Assembly (NCBI GenBank): GCA_964350245.1
Contig: CAYGJC010000020.1
Coordinates: forward strand, 1-37,286
Source of the DNA: JAJACP01 sp964350245
GTDB taxonomy: Bacteria; Chlamydiota; Chlamydiia; Chlamydiales; JAAKFR01
Direction: 5' to 3'
Length of the DNA: 37,286 bases
This document shows, piece after piece, positions 8,193 through 17,084 of the stretch (the stretch's first letter is position 1; the number at the start of each line of letters is the position of its first letter). Made by a program: the position numbers and the translations under genes. Under the pieces are notes generated by a model. The model ran no database searches, was not told the DNA's origin, and saw nothing but the letters and a program-made list of their open reading frames with translations.

Positions 8193-9218
8193 ATGATTTT
8201 TGGACCCCACTCGAATCAACAGATCAACCGGCTCCAGCCTATTGACGGGGATCACTCAGAAGATCAACAAGATGAGCGTAAAAGACGCCGTGTGCTCTAC
8301 CAAGGCAGAGCGTGGGCTGAGAAGGAGGAGGAGTTCCCTTTCCAGCCGGAGGGTAATCAGGTCCCGTCGCAAAAAAAACGGAACTCTCCTGGAGTATACG
8401 CAGATCGGGCTGTCCTTATCCGGGCTCAAGCGCTTTTGCGGCAATTGACCACTTTGGAAGAAAAAGTGGCACAGCTCTGCTTTTTAGAGACGGAAGCGAT
8501 TTACAACGCGGCTCTGCAACATGAGGTCGAATTTTTGATTCAAACGTGGCAGGTAGGTGGGATTCTCTTTAAAAATGGTGACTATAAAAGGCAGGCTTAC
8601 TTAATAGAGTGCTTTCAAAGTGTTTCTAAAACGGCACTTCTGATTGCCAATGATTTCTTGCATGGCCTCTCCTTTTATCTGCAGGGAGATCAGCTGCCCT
8701 GTGAAGAAGAGCTTCCTGAGCAGCGTTTTTCTGATCTAGGTAAGGCTGTAATGGCTCAAAATCGTCGTTTGGGTGTTCACGTTCAGTTTGATCAAGAGCG
8801 CGTGCTGGCGAAGCTCAGGATGAATCCCAAGCAGGCTCAAGCCTTCAGACGTGGGATACGAGAGGGTCAAGGCATTGTGGCTAAGGAGAGATTGGACCAC
8901 ACGGCTAAAGCAGTGGCACGCACGCACTCTGCCAAGCAAGGAGGCTTTCCTATTCTTGCTTTCAACCATCTGCAGGTTCAAGAAACAATCGGGTATAAGA
9001 CGTTGACCTTCTTTGATGCGACTCAGGTCAAGGAAGATATAGAGAAAACGCTCCTGGCTGCTTTTGATGCAAACTATGATGTATTTTTACTAAAGGGAAA
9101 CGTATCGGAAGCCATTCGCGCTCTGTGTAAGCTAGTAAGAACCGGGAAGATCCGAGAAGAGGATCTTGATCGCCACATCATGAAAGCTCTAATCATCAAG
9201 GCGCTCTACTTTAAGTAG
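8193..9218 (+). CDS. Degenerate glycoside hydrolase family 3 (NagZ-like) protein
   Basis: The 341-residue product begins with about 70 charged, low-complexity residues, then a domain I read as GH3-like: LTTLEEKVAQLCFLE (residues 86-100, like the LSLEEKVGQL opening of GH3), QVGGILFKNGD (120-130, like the VGGIILF strand), and QNRRLGVHVQFDQERVL (189-205, like the N-R-xx-G-V-x-x-xx-A-P-V segment). IGYKTLTFFDATQV (266-279) falls where GH3 has its nucleophile in a TDA/SDD motif, so D275 may be retained, and a helical tail ends in RTGKIREEDLDRHIMKALIIKALY. The substrate-binding KHFPGHG block is replaced by KERLDHT (231-237) and the catalytic loop DSH by RTH. No signal peptide is visible. It may be an inactive or retasked NagZ. 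It sits between pdhA and lpxD, a slot that also holds a hypothetical gene in C. trachomatis. A perfect TATAAT lies at 8161-8166. Its 3' end overlaps lpxD by 30 nt. Confidence 0.7.
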   Translation: MIFGPHSNQQINRLQPIDGDHSEDQQDERKRRRVLYQGRAWAEKEEEFPFQPEGNQVPSQKKRNSPGVYADRAVLIRAQALLRQLTTLEEKVAQLCFLETEAIYNAALQHEVEFLIQTWQVGGILFKNGDYKRQAYLIECFQSVSKTALLIANDFLHGLSFYLQGDQLPCEEELPEQRFSDLGKAVMAQNRRLGVHVQFDQERVLAKLRMNPKQAQAFRRGIREGQGIVAKERLDHTAKAVARTHSAKQGGFPILAFNHLQVQETIGYKTLTFFDATQVKEDIEKTLLAAFDANYDVFLLKGNVSEAIRALCKLVRTGKIREEDLDRHIMKALIIKALYFK

Positions 9219-10241
9219 GGCATCCAGCTTCTGTTCTAAATCTTTGACTCGTTTAAAAAATTTGCCCAAGTTGCGTGATTGAATGAAATGGGCCGTTGCC
9301 TCTTTGATGGGGGCTGCTGGAATACCACCATACACACCCCCTTTACTCACGGACTTACTGACCCCTGATTTGGCAGCAAACATGACGCCATCCGTGACAG
9401 AAATATGGCCTGCTACACCGACCTGACCTCCCATCACCACGTGCGCGCCTGTTTTCGTTGATCCGGCGATTCCTACCTGAGCAGCCATCAAATTATGGGG
9501 GCCTACTTCTACCTGATGGGCAATTTGCACCAGATTGTCCAACTTAGAGCCCTCTTTGATTCGTGTCATTTTAAAGCGTGCGCGGTCAATAGTGGTATTC
9601 GCTCCAACTTCTACATCATCTTCTATTACCACAGCTCCCAGTTGGCGGAGTTTATGGTGAAAGCCCTTTTTATCCGAGAAATAGCCAAAACCGCAAGAAC
9701 CAATGACAGCGCCTGGTTGTAAGATGACGCGGTTTCCCAGCCAACACCCCTCGCGGACAACAACATTCTGGTATATCATGCAATCCTCTCCAACAGTCGA
9801 TTCAGCGCCAATGGAAACATTTGCCCCTAAGACGGTGCGATTCCCAATTTTTGCCCCGCGGTCGACAACCGCATGAGGGCCGACAGTGACCTCTTCTCCA
9901 ATTTTAGCCTCTGGGTGGATCACTGCAGTAGGATGGATGCCCACAAAGCCTGACTGAGGGGAGTGTATAAATAGCTCTATTGTCTGTTGAAAGGCTAGAG
10001 AGGGATGAGCGTTAATTAAGTAATTTTGGTTTTCTGCTCGCCTTGCAGAGGGAGAGAGATAAACAACCCCTGCCTGAGAGGCGCGCATCTGCTTCTCATA
10101 GCGGGGGTTTTCAAGAAAGGAAGCATCACTCGAAGTGGCGTTTTCAAGATCTTCAACACCCGTAATCTGATGATGAGGATCACCAAAGAGCTCAGAACCA
10201 GTTAAAGTGGCTAATTCTTCAAGTGTATACGCAGGCTTCAT
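9189..10241 (-). CDS. lpxD: UDP-3-O-(3-hydroxyacyl)glucosamine N-acyltransferase
   Basis: LpxD adds the second hydroxyacyl chain, from acyl-ACP, to UDP-acylglucosamine in lipid A synthesis. The 350-residue product has the N-terminal uridine-binding domain (about residues 1-100, including FLENPRYEKQM). A long left-handed beta-helix of hexapeptide repeats follows (about 105-290, for example IGEEVTVGPHAVVDRGAKIG). The catalytic histidine is at about H242 in NLVQIAHQVEVG, and GxPAxPIKE plus a coiled C-terminal helix complete the protein. It begins 8 nt downstream of ompH and is the last gene of recR-bamA-ompH-lpxD. Its final 30 nt overlap the convergent GH3-like gene, and I see no terminator between them. 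Confidence 0.97.
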   Translation of the reverse strand: MKPAYTLEELATLTGSELFGDPHHQITGVEDLENATSSDASFLENPRYEKQMRASQAGVVYLSPSARRAENQNYLINAHPSLAFQQTIELFIHSPQSGFVGIHPTAVIHPEAKIGEEVTVGPHAVVDRGAKIGNRTVLGANVSIGAESTVGEDCMIYQNVVVREGCWLGNRVILQPGAVIGSCGFGYFSDKKGFHHKLRQLGAVVIEDDVEVGANTTIDRARFKMTRIKEGSKLDNLVQIAHQVEVGPHNLMAAQVGIAGSTKTGAHVVMGGQVGVAGHISVTDGVMFAAKSGVSKSVSKGGVYGGIPAAPIKEATAHFIQSRNLGKFFKRVKDLEQKLDALLKVERLDD

Positions 10242-10249
10242 CTCTACTC

Positions 10250-10801
10250 TTACTCCAAATGGGCGGCGGTGCCGCTATTTTCTGCCTCAAACTGCTTATC
10301 CATCACCTTGATAACATCTTGTGTATAGTCAAGGCTAGGAGAATAGGCAAAAGTAGACTCTTCACTCAGGATCAGAGAGAGTTTTTTAGCCGCGCGCACT
10401 TTCTCTGCCGCCACACTCACTTCATCATGCATGGTTTGTAGCATTTTGTAGTTGGCTTGGTTCAAAAGCTGGTAATACTGATTTTGGTAGCGAGAGAAGT
10501 CTTGGCTCAAACTTTGAAACTTCAACTTTAACTCTTCCTCAGCTGTAGGGGAAAGGCCATCCATGTAGTCTTGGTCTTCGAGTTTCTTGGCAATTGCTTC
10601 TAGCTCTTTGTCTGTTTTTTCAAGCGTTGAGGTCATCTGGTTTTTCATTGCCTCAAAGGCATTTTTCTCTTGCTGCCCCTGCTTTGATTTCTCTACGCAG
10701 ACTTTAAAGTTCACAAGTCCTACACTCAGATCTGCAGCAGCTAGCTTTCCCGCGCAAAGGGCTAAGGCAGCTACGGCCAAAATTGTTCCAAATTTCTTCA
10801 T
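10250..10801 (-). CDS. ompH: OmpH/Skp-family periplasmic chaperone
   Basis: Skp-family chaperones hold unfolded outer membrane proteins in the periplasm on the way to the BAM complex. The 183-residue product starts with a clear signal peptide (MKKFGTILAVAALALCAGKLAAA, cleavage near residue 22-23). It continues with LSVGLVNFKVCVEKSKQGQQEKNAF and a long charged coiled-coil region (about residues 45-130) typical of Skp tentacles. The start has an AAGGAGG box at good spacing. The 137-nt gap between bamA and this gene is the largest in the operon and could hold an extra promoter. Gene order bamA-skp-lpxD is widely conserved in Gram-negative bacteria, which supports the call. Confidence 0.93.
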   Translation of the reverse strand: MKKFGTILAVAALALCAGKLAAADLSVGLVNFKVCVEKSKQGQQEKNAFEAMKNQMTSTLEKTDKELEAIAKKLEDQDYMDGLSPTAEEELKLKFQSLSQDFSRYQNQYYQLLNQANYKMLQTMHDEVSVAAEKVRAAKKLSLILSEESTFAYSPSLDYTQDVIKVMDKQFEAENSGTAAHLE

Positions 10802-10938
10802 TATTTCCTCCTTATCGGAATTAAAAAGCTATTTTTACTGTCCAAATCAGCTTGGTTTTGTGCCACACGTTCTTCCATTTTTGGCCCAATTAAAAAATCC
10901 TTAAAAAAATCCCCTGATTTGTACTTTGAGACGAGATT

Positions 10939-13275
10939 CTAGAAACTTCCTCCCATGGCAAAGAAGAAGCGCTGCGTTTCATGCTCATCGGGATGGATCG
11001 GCCACCCTAGTCCCATCATAAGAGGCATGTTACGCATCACTTCGATTCGAATCCCAAATCCGACACTCGCTACCCATTGGCCCAGAGTAAACTGGGACTC
11101 AGAGACAAACCCGGCGTCAACAAACGCAAATGCGTCCAAGCAGGGGGCTTTAAGCAAGGTGTGTTGATACTCTTCAGATAAAAGTAGTGAAGAGAGACCA
11201 CCACTCGGTTCATTGGGAGCCGCTTTGGGACCAATGATGAACGGACGGTAGCCCCGTACCGTGGTTTCCCCTCCTAAAAAGAGCTTTTCACTCAAGGGGA
11301 GGTCTTCATGCACTGATTGGGCATACTTTTTAATAAATTGAAGATCGCCGCGGAACTTCAGTGTCCCTTTTGCACTAAGCGGATAGTAGTATGAGTTGAT
11401 GTAAGAAAACTTCATAAATTGATAGTTTCCTCCGAAGCCAGCTAGCTCGTAACCCAGTCTTGATCGTAATCCACAAGAGGCTCGTCGCGGATTATTAGTC
11501 GAATCGTAGACTAGCGTGTTCCCAACTGCGGAAATGAAACCACTCTGGTTACCCCCTCTCTCCTCAAATGCACGCGTATCCGTGGCTCGCCCGGAAGTGC
11601 TGGTGTGGCGCGCACGATAGTAAACGCTATACTTGAGGTAATCATTGAGAATGTAGGTACCATGAATATTTCCACCATACGTGTTGATTTCATAACCACG
11701 CGATAAGGCACGGTTGTTACTCTTTTCAAGATCAACCCCCAAAATCCAGGGAGTATCTAAAAAGTAGGGTTTAGTCCACTGGATCAAATAGGTGGTTTGG
11801 CGATCTCCAATATTGATTTTCCCGTGAGCGTATTCCCCGCCACCCCTTAAAGAGGACGGTCTTCCTGTCAACAGGTGGGCAAGACCGGCAATATTGAAAT
11901 TACGCTCTGTGATCTCCACTCCTCCGAAGATTCGGTCAAGAGAGCTAAATCCTGCAAATAGGCCAACATTTCCCGTATCAGTCTCTTCGACCTCGATATA
12001 AACGTCTCGGTAGAGTCTCTCACCTGTAGGGTCTTCGATTTGCGAGCGGACGGCATAGACATTGACGCCACTAAAAAAGCCTGTATTGGCAAGGCGTGCT
12101 TCAGTTCCTTCTAGCTTACGATTATCAAAGATTTCTCCTGGGCAGAGCAGGCATTCGTGCAAAATGGCTTTAGTTTGGGTGCAGTGATTGCCAAAAACTT
12201 TAATGAGCCCCACGTAGTACTGAAGTCCCTCCTCAATCACAATCGAGACGTCGTAAACAGGGCAGTCCTCACGAATCGCTAACTGCAAGTCAACAGCTGT
12301 ATCGATGTAACCGCAATTACCGTATAAATCATTGATGGCCTTAATGGTGCGGCGAATTTTCTCAGGAGAATAGGCGCTGCCTAGCCCAAATTGGAACTGG
12401 CTATAAATACGCTCGCTGGAAAAAAGAGTGTTTCCACACATCACAATATTGCCGATTTGATAGCAAATCCCTTTATCTACGGAAATGACAACATTGATCC
12501 GATTTGAGCAAGGCGCCTCTTCGACACAAATGTCTACCATTGCATCGGCATATCCCTGATTTTGGAAGAAATTAATCACTTGAAGCCGATCGTGCTCAAT
12601 CATCTCTGGATGGTAAACACCTCTACCCGTGTACCAACTAAGCAAAATGTTATAGGGTTTGGAGAGCATTTCATCTAAAACGGCCTCTTCATCACAGCTG
12701 TTAAGGCCGTTAAAGCAGATTTTATTGATTTTACCGGCCCGTCCCTCGTCAATATTGATTTGAATATCGATTCCACACCCATCATCTGTGGTAATGAGTG
12801 CATAATCTAGCTCGGCTTCAAAATACCCTTTTTTTACATAGAGCACCCGGAGCTTATTGAAGGCTTTGATGAACTCCTCTCTATCAAACAAAGTCCCGCA
12901 TTCGATTTCCATGGCTTTGAGCAGTTTTTTTGTCTTTACCCGCTCGTTGCCACAAAAATAGATCTGTTGAATGGTGGGCTTCAGCCAGATACGTAAGGTA
13001 ATATAGATTTCCCCATTAATTACCTCGATTGTCGGTTCGATAAGATCGTATTCGTCGGCCAATAGCTTCAAATCGTTATCGAACTCAGCTTGTGAGAAGT
13101 AGCCGCCCACTTTGGTCTCGAGCCGAGAGCGTACGCTCGTGGGATTAAAGCTCGAGTCGAGGGGAAGATTTTCTGTGATGAGATCGATCTTGGCCACGCG
13201 CATAGTCTCATACTGTTGCCCATGGGCAGCAAAAGTAAAAGCGAGTAGAAATAGTGTCAAAAACCAGTGTTTCAT
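10939..13275 (-). CDS. bamA: Outer membrane protein assembly factor BamA (Omp85)
   Basis: BamA is the outer-membrane insertase for beta-barrel proteins. The 778-residue product has a signal peptide (residues 1-19, MKHWFLTLFLLAFTFAAHG) and five POTRA-type repeats spread over about residues 22-420, recognisable by recurring G-x-x-Y/F-x-x-A and V-x-GN motifs (FCGNERVKTKKLLKAM, VMCGNTLFSSERI, VFGNHCTQTKAIL). A C-terminal 16-strand barrel region follows, with the lid-loop motif TTVRGYRPF. It ends in phenylalanine (AMGGSF), as expected for a BAM substrate. The POTRA region is unusually rich in cysteine (for example LLCPGE, CVEEAPCSN, REDCPVYD), in keeping with the disulfide-linked outer envelope of chlamydiae. 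It lies 65 nt downstream of recR. Confidence 0.97.
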   Translation of the reverse strand: MKHWFLTLFLLAFTFAAHGQQYETMRVAKIDLITENLPLDSSFNPTSVRSRLETKVGGYFSQAEFDNDLKLLADEYDLIEPTIEVINGEIYITLRIWLKPTIQQIYFCGNERVKTKKLLKAMEIECGTLFDREEFIKAFNKLRVLYVKKGYFEAELDYALITTDDGCGIDIQINIDEGRAGKINKICFNGLNSCDEEAVLDEMLSKPYNILLSWYTGRGVYHPEMIEHDRLQVINFFQNQGYADAMVDICVEEAPCSNRINVVISVDKGICYQIGNIVMCGNTLFSSERIYSQFQFGLGSAYSPEKIRRTIKAINDLYGNCGYIDTAVDLQLAIREDCPVYDVSIVIEEGLQYYVGLIKVFGNHCTQTKAILHECLLCPGEIFDNRKLEGTEARLANTGFFSGVNVYAVRSQIEDPTGERLYRDVYIEVEETDTGNVGLFAGFSSLDRIFGGVEITERNFNIAGLAHLLTGRPSSLRGGGEYAHGKINIGDRQTTYLIQWTKPYFLDTPWILGVDLEKSNNRALSRGYEINTYGGNIHGTYILNDYLKYSVYYRARHTSTSGRATDTRAFEERGGNQSGFISAVGNTLVYDSTNNPRRASCGLRSRLGYELAGFGGNYQFMKFSYINSYYYPLSAKGTLKFRGDLQFIKKYAQSVHEDLPLSEKLFLGGETTVRGYRPFIIGPKAAPNEPSGGLSSLLLSEEYQHTLLKAPCLDAFAFVDAGFVSESQFTLGQWVASVGFGIRIEVMRNMPLMMGLGWPIHPDEHETQRFFFAMGGSF

Positions 13276-13340
13276 AATGTATGCCGAGAAGGTAAAAGAG
13301 TGAAATCGTATGAGAAAGTGTGCAATTATTGCAAGGGAAT

Positions 13341-13934
13341 CTAGTAGATATGTCTTCCGGCAAAAGCTCTAGCTAAGGTTCCTCCATCAACATACTCTAG
13401 GGAACTGCCCATGGGCAGTCCTAGAGCTAGACGTGAGATTGAGACAGGAAAAACGGAGAGCTCCCTTTTCAAATAGAGGGCCGTGGCGTCTCCCTCTAAA
13501 GTGGAGTCAAGAGCCATGATGATCTCCTTGACGCCAAGAGTGTGAATGCGCTCTTTGAGCTTCTCGATGATCCGCGCTTGCGGCGCTTGACCATGAATCG
13601 GGGAAAAAAGGGTGCCAAGCACGTGATAAAGCCCGCGGTATTCTCGCGTCTCTTCGATTGAAAAAATATCTTTAGCTGAGGCAACAATACAAAGAATTTC
13701 TTGAGAGCGTCCCTTGTCGGAGCAAAGAGAGCAGTTTTTTTCAATTAGGGCCCCGCACTCTGCGCAGTTTTTCAAATGCTGTTTAATCTCTTTGATGACA
13801 GTCGCCATCTCGGAGATTTTCTCTTCCGGCCAGTCAATGAGGTGAAAAGCGAAGCGCTCAGCGCTTTTAGCTCCAATACCAGGAAATTTTTTTAGAACAG
13901 AGATGAGTTTGAGTAGATGGTCAGGGTAGTGCAT
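13341..13934 (-). CDS. recR: Recombination mediator protein RecR
   Basis: RecR acts with RecF/RecO to load RecA at gapped DNA. The 197-residue product has the expected helix-hairpin-helix start (LLKLISVLKKFPGIGAKSAERFAFHL), a four-cysteine zinc finger (C57, C60, C68, C71), a Toprim domain beginning ILCIVASAKDIFSIEETREYRGLYHVL, and the C-terminal SRLALGLPMGSSLEYVDGGTLARAF. Length is normal for the family. It is the first gene of the minus-strand operon leading to bamA-ompH-lpxD and is divergent from fabH, with an 82-nt intergenic region. A recR-bamA junction is a chlamydial hallmark. Confidence 0.96.
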   Translation of the reverse strand: MHYPDHLLKLISVLKKFPGIGAKSAERFAFHLIDWPEEKISEMATVIKEIKQHLKNCAECGALIEKNCSLCSDKGRSQEILCIVASAKDIFSIEETREYRGLYHVLGTLFSPIHGQAPQARIIEKLKERIHTLGVKEIIMALDSTLEGDATALYLKRELSVFPVSISRLALGLPMGSSLEYVDGGTLARAFAGRHIY

Positions 13935-14016
13935 GGCTCTATTCTCGTTCTTACCAGTTTTAATTTAAAGCCCGATCTGCTAAAATGTTTGTTTCGTTAT
14001 CTTTATAAGGATTCTT

Positions 14017-15003
14017 GTGAAGCCACTAGCTAGGATCATTGGGACAGGTTCTTATCTCCCGGAGCGTGTCTTATCTAACCGCGATTTAGAAGGTTTAGTT
14101 GAAACGTCTGATGAGTGGATTGTCTCCCGAACAGGGATGAAAGAGCGGAGACTGGCAGCTAAAGATGAGTATACTTCTGATATGGGGGTGAAAGCCGCAC
14201 AAAAGGCGCTTGAGAGTGCTGGTAAACAGAGCCATGAAATCGATCTGATTCTTGTCGCGACCATTTCACCTGACTATATCTTTCCCAGCACGGCCTCTTT
14301 AATTCAAAGCGGCTTAAATGCCCCACAAGCTGCAGCGATGGACTTTCAGGCGGCCTGCACGGGTTATCTGTATGGACTTGCAATGGCTAAGGGATTCATC
14401 GAGTCGGGCCTTTACAAGAATATTTTGTTGATCGCCTCTGAGAAGCTCTCTTCCTTTGTAGACTACGAGGATAGAAATACGTGTGTCCTTTTTGGTGATG
14501 GAGCTTCAGCCTCGGTGATCAGCGACTCTGGGGATGGATTTGCCATTCGACAAGCCTGTTTAGGGGCTGATGGAGAGGTCGCGCAGCTCCTGATGCTTCC
14601 CGCAGGAGGGTGTCGTAACCCGGCCTCTAATGAAACGGTTGCATCCAAGCAGCACTATATTTCAATGGAGGGAAAGGAAGTCTTTAAGCATGCAGTACGG
14701 CGTATGGAGAGTGCGGCTAAAGAGTGTTTAGAAAAAGCCGAGATGAGCGAAGATCAAATCGACTGGCTCATTCCCCATCAAGCAAATGAGCGGATCATCG
14801 ATGCCATTGCTAAACGGTTTGCTATTGATGAGTCTAAGGTCTACAAAACTGTGCATAAATATGGAAATACCTCAGCATCGGCCGTTGCCATCGCTTTAGA
14901 TGAATTGATTCACGACAAAGAAATTAAAACCGGAGAAAATATGCTCCTTGTGGCTTTCGGTGCCGGATTCACATGGGGAGCCACGATTCTAACGAAATTA
15001 TGA
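14017..15003 (+). CDS. fabH: 3-oxoacyl-ACP synthase III
   Basis: FabH condenses acetyl-CoA with malonyl-ACP to start fatty acid synthesis. The 328-residue product contains the catalytic triad in conserved context: C114 (QAACTGYLYG), H254 (IPHQANERI) and N284 (KYGNTSASA). The C-terminal GFGA-like segment is LLVAFGAGFTWGATIL. Translation most likely begins at GTG 14017, since the protein must include PLARIIGTGSYLPERVLSN and TAAGG lies 6 nt upstream. TAAAAT at 13982-13987 could be its -10 element. It is the first gene of fabH-fabD-fabG and is divergent from recR. The stop overlaps the fabD start (ATGA). Confidence 0.97.
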   Translation: MKPLARIIGTGSYLPERVLSNRDLEGLVETSDEWIVSRTGMKERRLAAKDEYTSDMGVKAAQKALESAGKQSHEIDLILVATISPDYIFPSTASLIQSGLNAPQAAAMDFQAACTGYLYGLAMAKGFIESGLYKNILLIASEKLSSFVDYEDRNTCVLFGDGASASVISDSGDGFAIRQACLGADGEVAQLLMLPAGGCRNPASNETVASKQHYISMEGKEVFKHAVRRMESAAKECLEKAEMSEDQIDWLIPHQANERIIDAIAKRFAIDESKVYKTVHKYGNTSASAVAIALDELIHDKEIKTGENMLLVAFGAGFTWGATILTKL

Positions 15004-15932
15004 AGAAATCTGCATTTTTATTCCCGGGTCAGGGGGCTCAATCTGTTGGGATGGGCAAAGACTTTTATGAAACCTATACCTCTGCTCGAGAAATTTTTCA
15101 ACACGGCGACGACCTTTTAGGACGCTCGCTTTCTAAAGTCATTTTCGAAGGACCAAGCGAGCTACTGACAGAAACCCGTAACAGTCAAACGGCAATTTAT
15201 CTGACCAGCATCGCCCTATTGCGTGTTTTGGAAGAGCAATTTCCTGATCTTAAGCCCTCGGTCTGTGCGGGACTGAGCCTTGGGGAGTACACAGCTCTCA
15301 CTGCATCGGAGCGCATTCCGTTCGAAACGTGTCTATCCCTTGTTCAATTTAGGGGCAATGCGATGAATGACGCTTGTGAGGCAACTCAGGGGACGATGGC
15401 TGCTTTATTTGGCCTTTCAGCTGATGAGGTGGAGCAGATGGTTACCGAGCTGTCTTTACCTAACGATCTTTGGGTGGCGAACTTTAACTGCCCAGGGCAA
15501 ACGGTTATTTCCGGCACAGAGCAGGGAGTAGAAAAAGGAATTGCAGCCGCCAAAGAGCGGGGCGCTAAGCGTGCAATTCCGCTCAAAGTGCATGGCGCTT
15601 TTCATAGTGGACTAATGAGGCTTGCTGAAGAAAAAATGCGCGTCAAGTGCCAAGAACTTGAGATTTTAGAGAGCTCTATCCCCATTGTCATGAATGTTCC
15701 CGGTAACTTCGTGGAGGATCTAGAGGCGATACGAGAGAACTTAATCCGCCAGGTGACAGCACCCGTTCGTTGGGAGCAGGGAGTACGCGCTTTAGCTCCC
15801 CATGTTCAGCTGATGGTGGAAATTGGGTGTGGACGTACCCTTGCAGGAATGAATAAACAGATTGGAGTAGACGCTCCCACGATTACAGTAAACAAAATAG
15901 AAGATTTAGAAAAATTGGCACAGGCACTATGA
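15000..15932 (+). CDS. fabD: Malonyl-CoA:ACP transacylase
   Basis: FabD transfers malonyl groups from CoA to acyl carrier protein, supplying FabH and the elongation synthases. The 310-residue product starts KKSAFLFPGQGAQSVGMGKDF. It has the nucleophile serine S93 in GLSLGEYTAL and the partner histidine H202 in HGAFHSGLM, with QTAIYLTSIALLRVL between. An in-frame ATG 27 nt upstream lies inside fabH and is not needed. The ATG at 15000 forms an ATGA overlap with the fabH stop, and the gene ends in another ATGA overlap with fabG. All three are therefore translationally coupled. Confidence 0.97.
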   Translation: MKKSAFLFPGQGAQSVGMGKDFYETYTSAREIFQHGDDLLGRSLSKVIFEGPSELLTETRNSQTAIYLTSIALLRVLEEQFPDLKPSVCAGLSLGEYTALTASERIPFETCLSLVQFRGNAMNDACEATQGTMAALFGLSADEVEQMVTELSLPNDLWVANFNCPGQTVISGTEQGVEKGIAAAKERGAKRAIPLKVHGAFHSGLMRLAEEKMRVKCQELEILESSIPIVMNVPGNFVEDLEAIRENLIRQVTAPVRWEQGVRALAPHVQLMVEIGCGRTLAGMNKQIGVDAPTITVNKIEDLEKLAQAL

Positions 15933-16687
15933 CGAAATTACTCAAAGAAAAGATTGCAGTGATCACAGGGGGAACGCGTGGAATTGGGAAAGGAATCGCT
16001 TCCCGTTTTGTAGAGCAAGGGGCTTCCGTAGCCCTCTTTGGAACCCATGTTGAGCGAGGAGAAGCTGCAGCTCAGGAGTTGCAGGCGCAGGCAAGCGATC
16101 CAGGGCAGAAAGTCACCTTTTATCAGGTTAATGTTGGGGATGCAGCTCAGGTCTCTACAGCAATGGAGAAGGTTTATCAAGAACTAGGTGAGATTGATAT
16201 TCTTGTAAATAACGCCGGTATAACGCGGGATAATCTCTTGATGCGCCTAAGCGATGAGGATTGGGAGGAGGTGCTCACCATCAATCTAAAATCTGTTTAC
16301 AACACATGTCGTTCGGTGGTACGCCGGATGATGAAAGCCCGCCGAGGAAAGATCATCAATATTACCTCTGTGGTCGGATTGATGGGAAATGCGGGACAGA
16401 CGAACTATGCCGCTTCCAAAGCCGGAATGATTGGGTTTACCAAGTCTTTGGCTAAAGAGATTGCAGGGCGTAGTATCTGCGTGAATTGCATTGCGCCCGG
16501 GTTTATTCAAACTGATATGACAGATGCGTTGAATGAGAAGCAAAAAGAAGCTATTTTGGGGCAGATTCCCATGCAGAAATTGGGCCAGACAGAGGACATA
16601 GCGAATGCAGCACTTTTTTTAGCGACTCCGCTGTCCGATTATGTGACAGGGCAGGTTCTCACTGTTGATGGGGGAATGGTGATGTAA
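15929..16687 (+). CDS. fabG: 3-oxoacyl-ACP reductase
   Basis: FabG is the NADPH-dependent ketoreductase of type II fatty acid synthesis. The 252-residue short-chain dehydrogenase has the cofactor motif TGGTRGIG (13-20), NNAG (94-97), and catalytic N119, S147, Y160 and K164 (YAASK). The C-terminal NCIAPGFIQTDM segment and the terminal VTGQVLTVDGGMVM are classical. It overlaps fabD by ATGA. Downstream lies a weak hairpin (aaccctt/aagggtt at 16686-16705) without a T-run, so transcription from fabHDG may continue into acpP. Confidence 0.97.
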   Translation: MTKLLKEKIAVITGGTRGIGKGIASRFVEQGASVALFGTHVERGEAAAQELQAQASDPGQKVTFYQVNVGDAAQVSTAMEKVYQELGEIDILVNNAGITRDNLLMRLSDEDWEEVLTINLKSVYNTCRSVVRRMMKARRGKIINITSVVGLMGNAGQTNYAASKAGMIGFTKSLAKEIAGRSICVNCIAPGFIQTDMTDALNEKQKEAILGQIPMQKLGQTEDIANAALFLATPLSDYVTGQVLTVDGGMVM

Positions 16688-16690
16688 CCC

Positions 16691-16720
16691 TTGCCAAAAA
16701 GGGTTAGAAAAAAGTATACT
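16691..16720 (+). promoter_or_regulatory. Putative sigma-66/70 promoter for acpP
   Basis: TTGCCA (16691-16696), an 18-nt spacer and TATACT (16715-16720) sit between fabG and acpP. The distance to the acpP start leaves a leader of about 30 nt with GAGGAG. A separate acpP promoter makes sense because carrier protein is needed in excess over the Fab enzymes. Confidence 0.65.
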
Positions 16721-16758
16721 TTTGTGATTATTATGTTTTTTTTTGAGGAGCTAAATTT

Positions 16759-17016
16759 ATGTCTAAAGAGGAAACAACCATGTCAATGGAACAAGAAGTA
16801 ATCGATATCGTAGTCGAGCAGCTTGGTGTTGATGAGCAGGACGTTACTCCAGAGAAGTCTTTCGTCGAAGATCTCAATGCCGATAGCCTGGATTTAACGG
16901 AACTAATCATGACTTTTGAGGAGCGTTTCAGTTTTGAAATTTCTGAAGAGGAAGCAGAAAAGCTTAAGACAGTTGGTGATGTGATCAACTACATCAACGA
17001 GAAGAAGGGCGAATAG
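16759..17016 (+). CDS. acpP: Acyl carrier protein
   Basis: ACP carries growing acyl chains on a 4'-phosphopantetheine arm and donates them to lipid A and phospholipid synthesis. The 85-residue acidic protein has the prosthetic-group motif ADSLDLTELIM with S43 as the attachment site, followed by EERFSFEISEEEAEKLKTVGDV. The N-terminus is about seven residues longer than E. coli ACP. The ATG at 16759 has GAGGAG at proper spacing, but the downstream ATG at 16780 (MSMEQEV) would give a more typical length. It has its own promoter upstream and a strong terminator downstream. Confidence 0.96.
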   Translation: MSKEETTMSMEQEVIDIVVEQLGVDEQDVTPEKSFVEDLNADSLDLTELIMTFEERFSFEISEEEAEKLKTVGDVINYINEKKGE

Positions 17017-17046
17017 AAATAAGAAAGGCTTCTAATGCCTTTTGGG

Positions 17047-17081
17047 AGCAGGTATCTTTTAATAAGTACCTGCTTTTTTTT
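17047..17081 (+). terminator. Rho-independent terminator of acpP
   Basis: A perfect 8-bp stem (agcaggta at 17047-17054 and tacctgct at 17067-17074) with a 12-nt loop is followed by seven T on the plus strand. It lies just after acpP and before the end of the convergent cNMP-binding gene, so it separates the two transcription units. Confidence 0.9.
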
Positions 17082-17084
17082 GTG

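Noticed and set aside
16686..16705. Hairpin after fabG as a terminator
   Set aside because: The 7-bp stem is not followed by T residues, and it overlaps the acpP -35 region.
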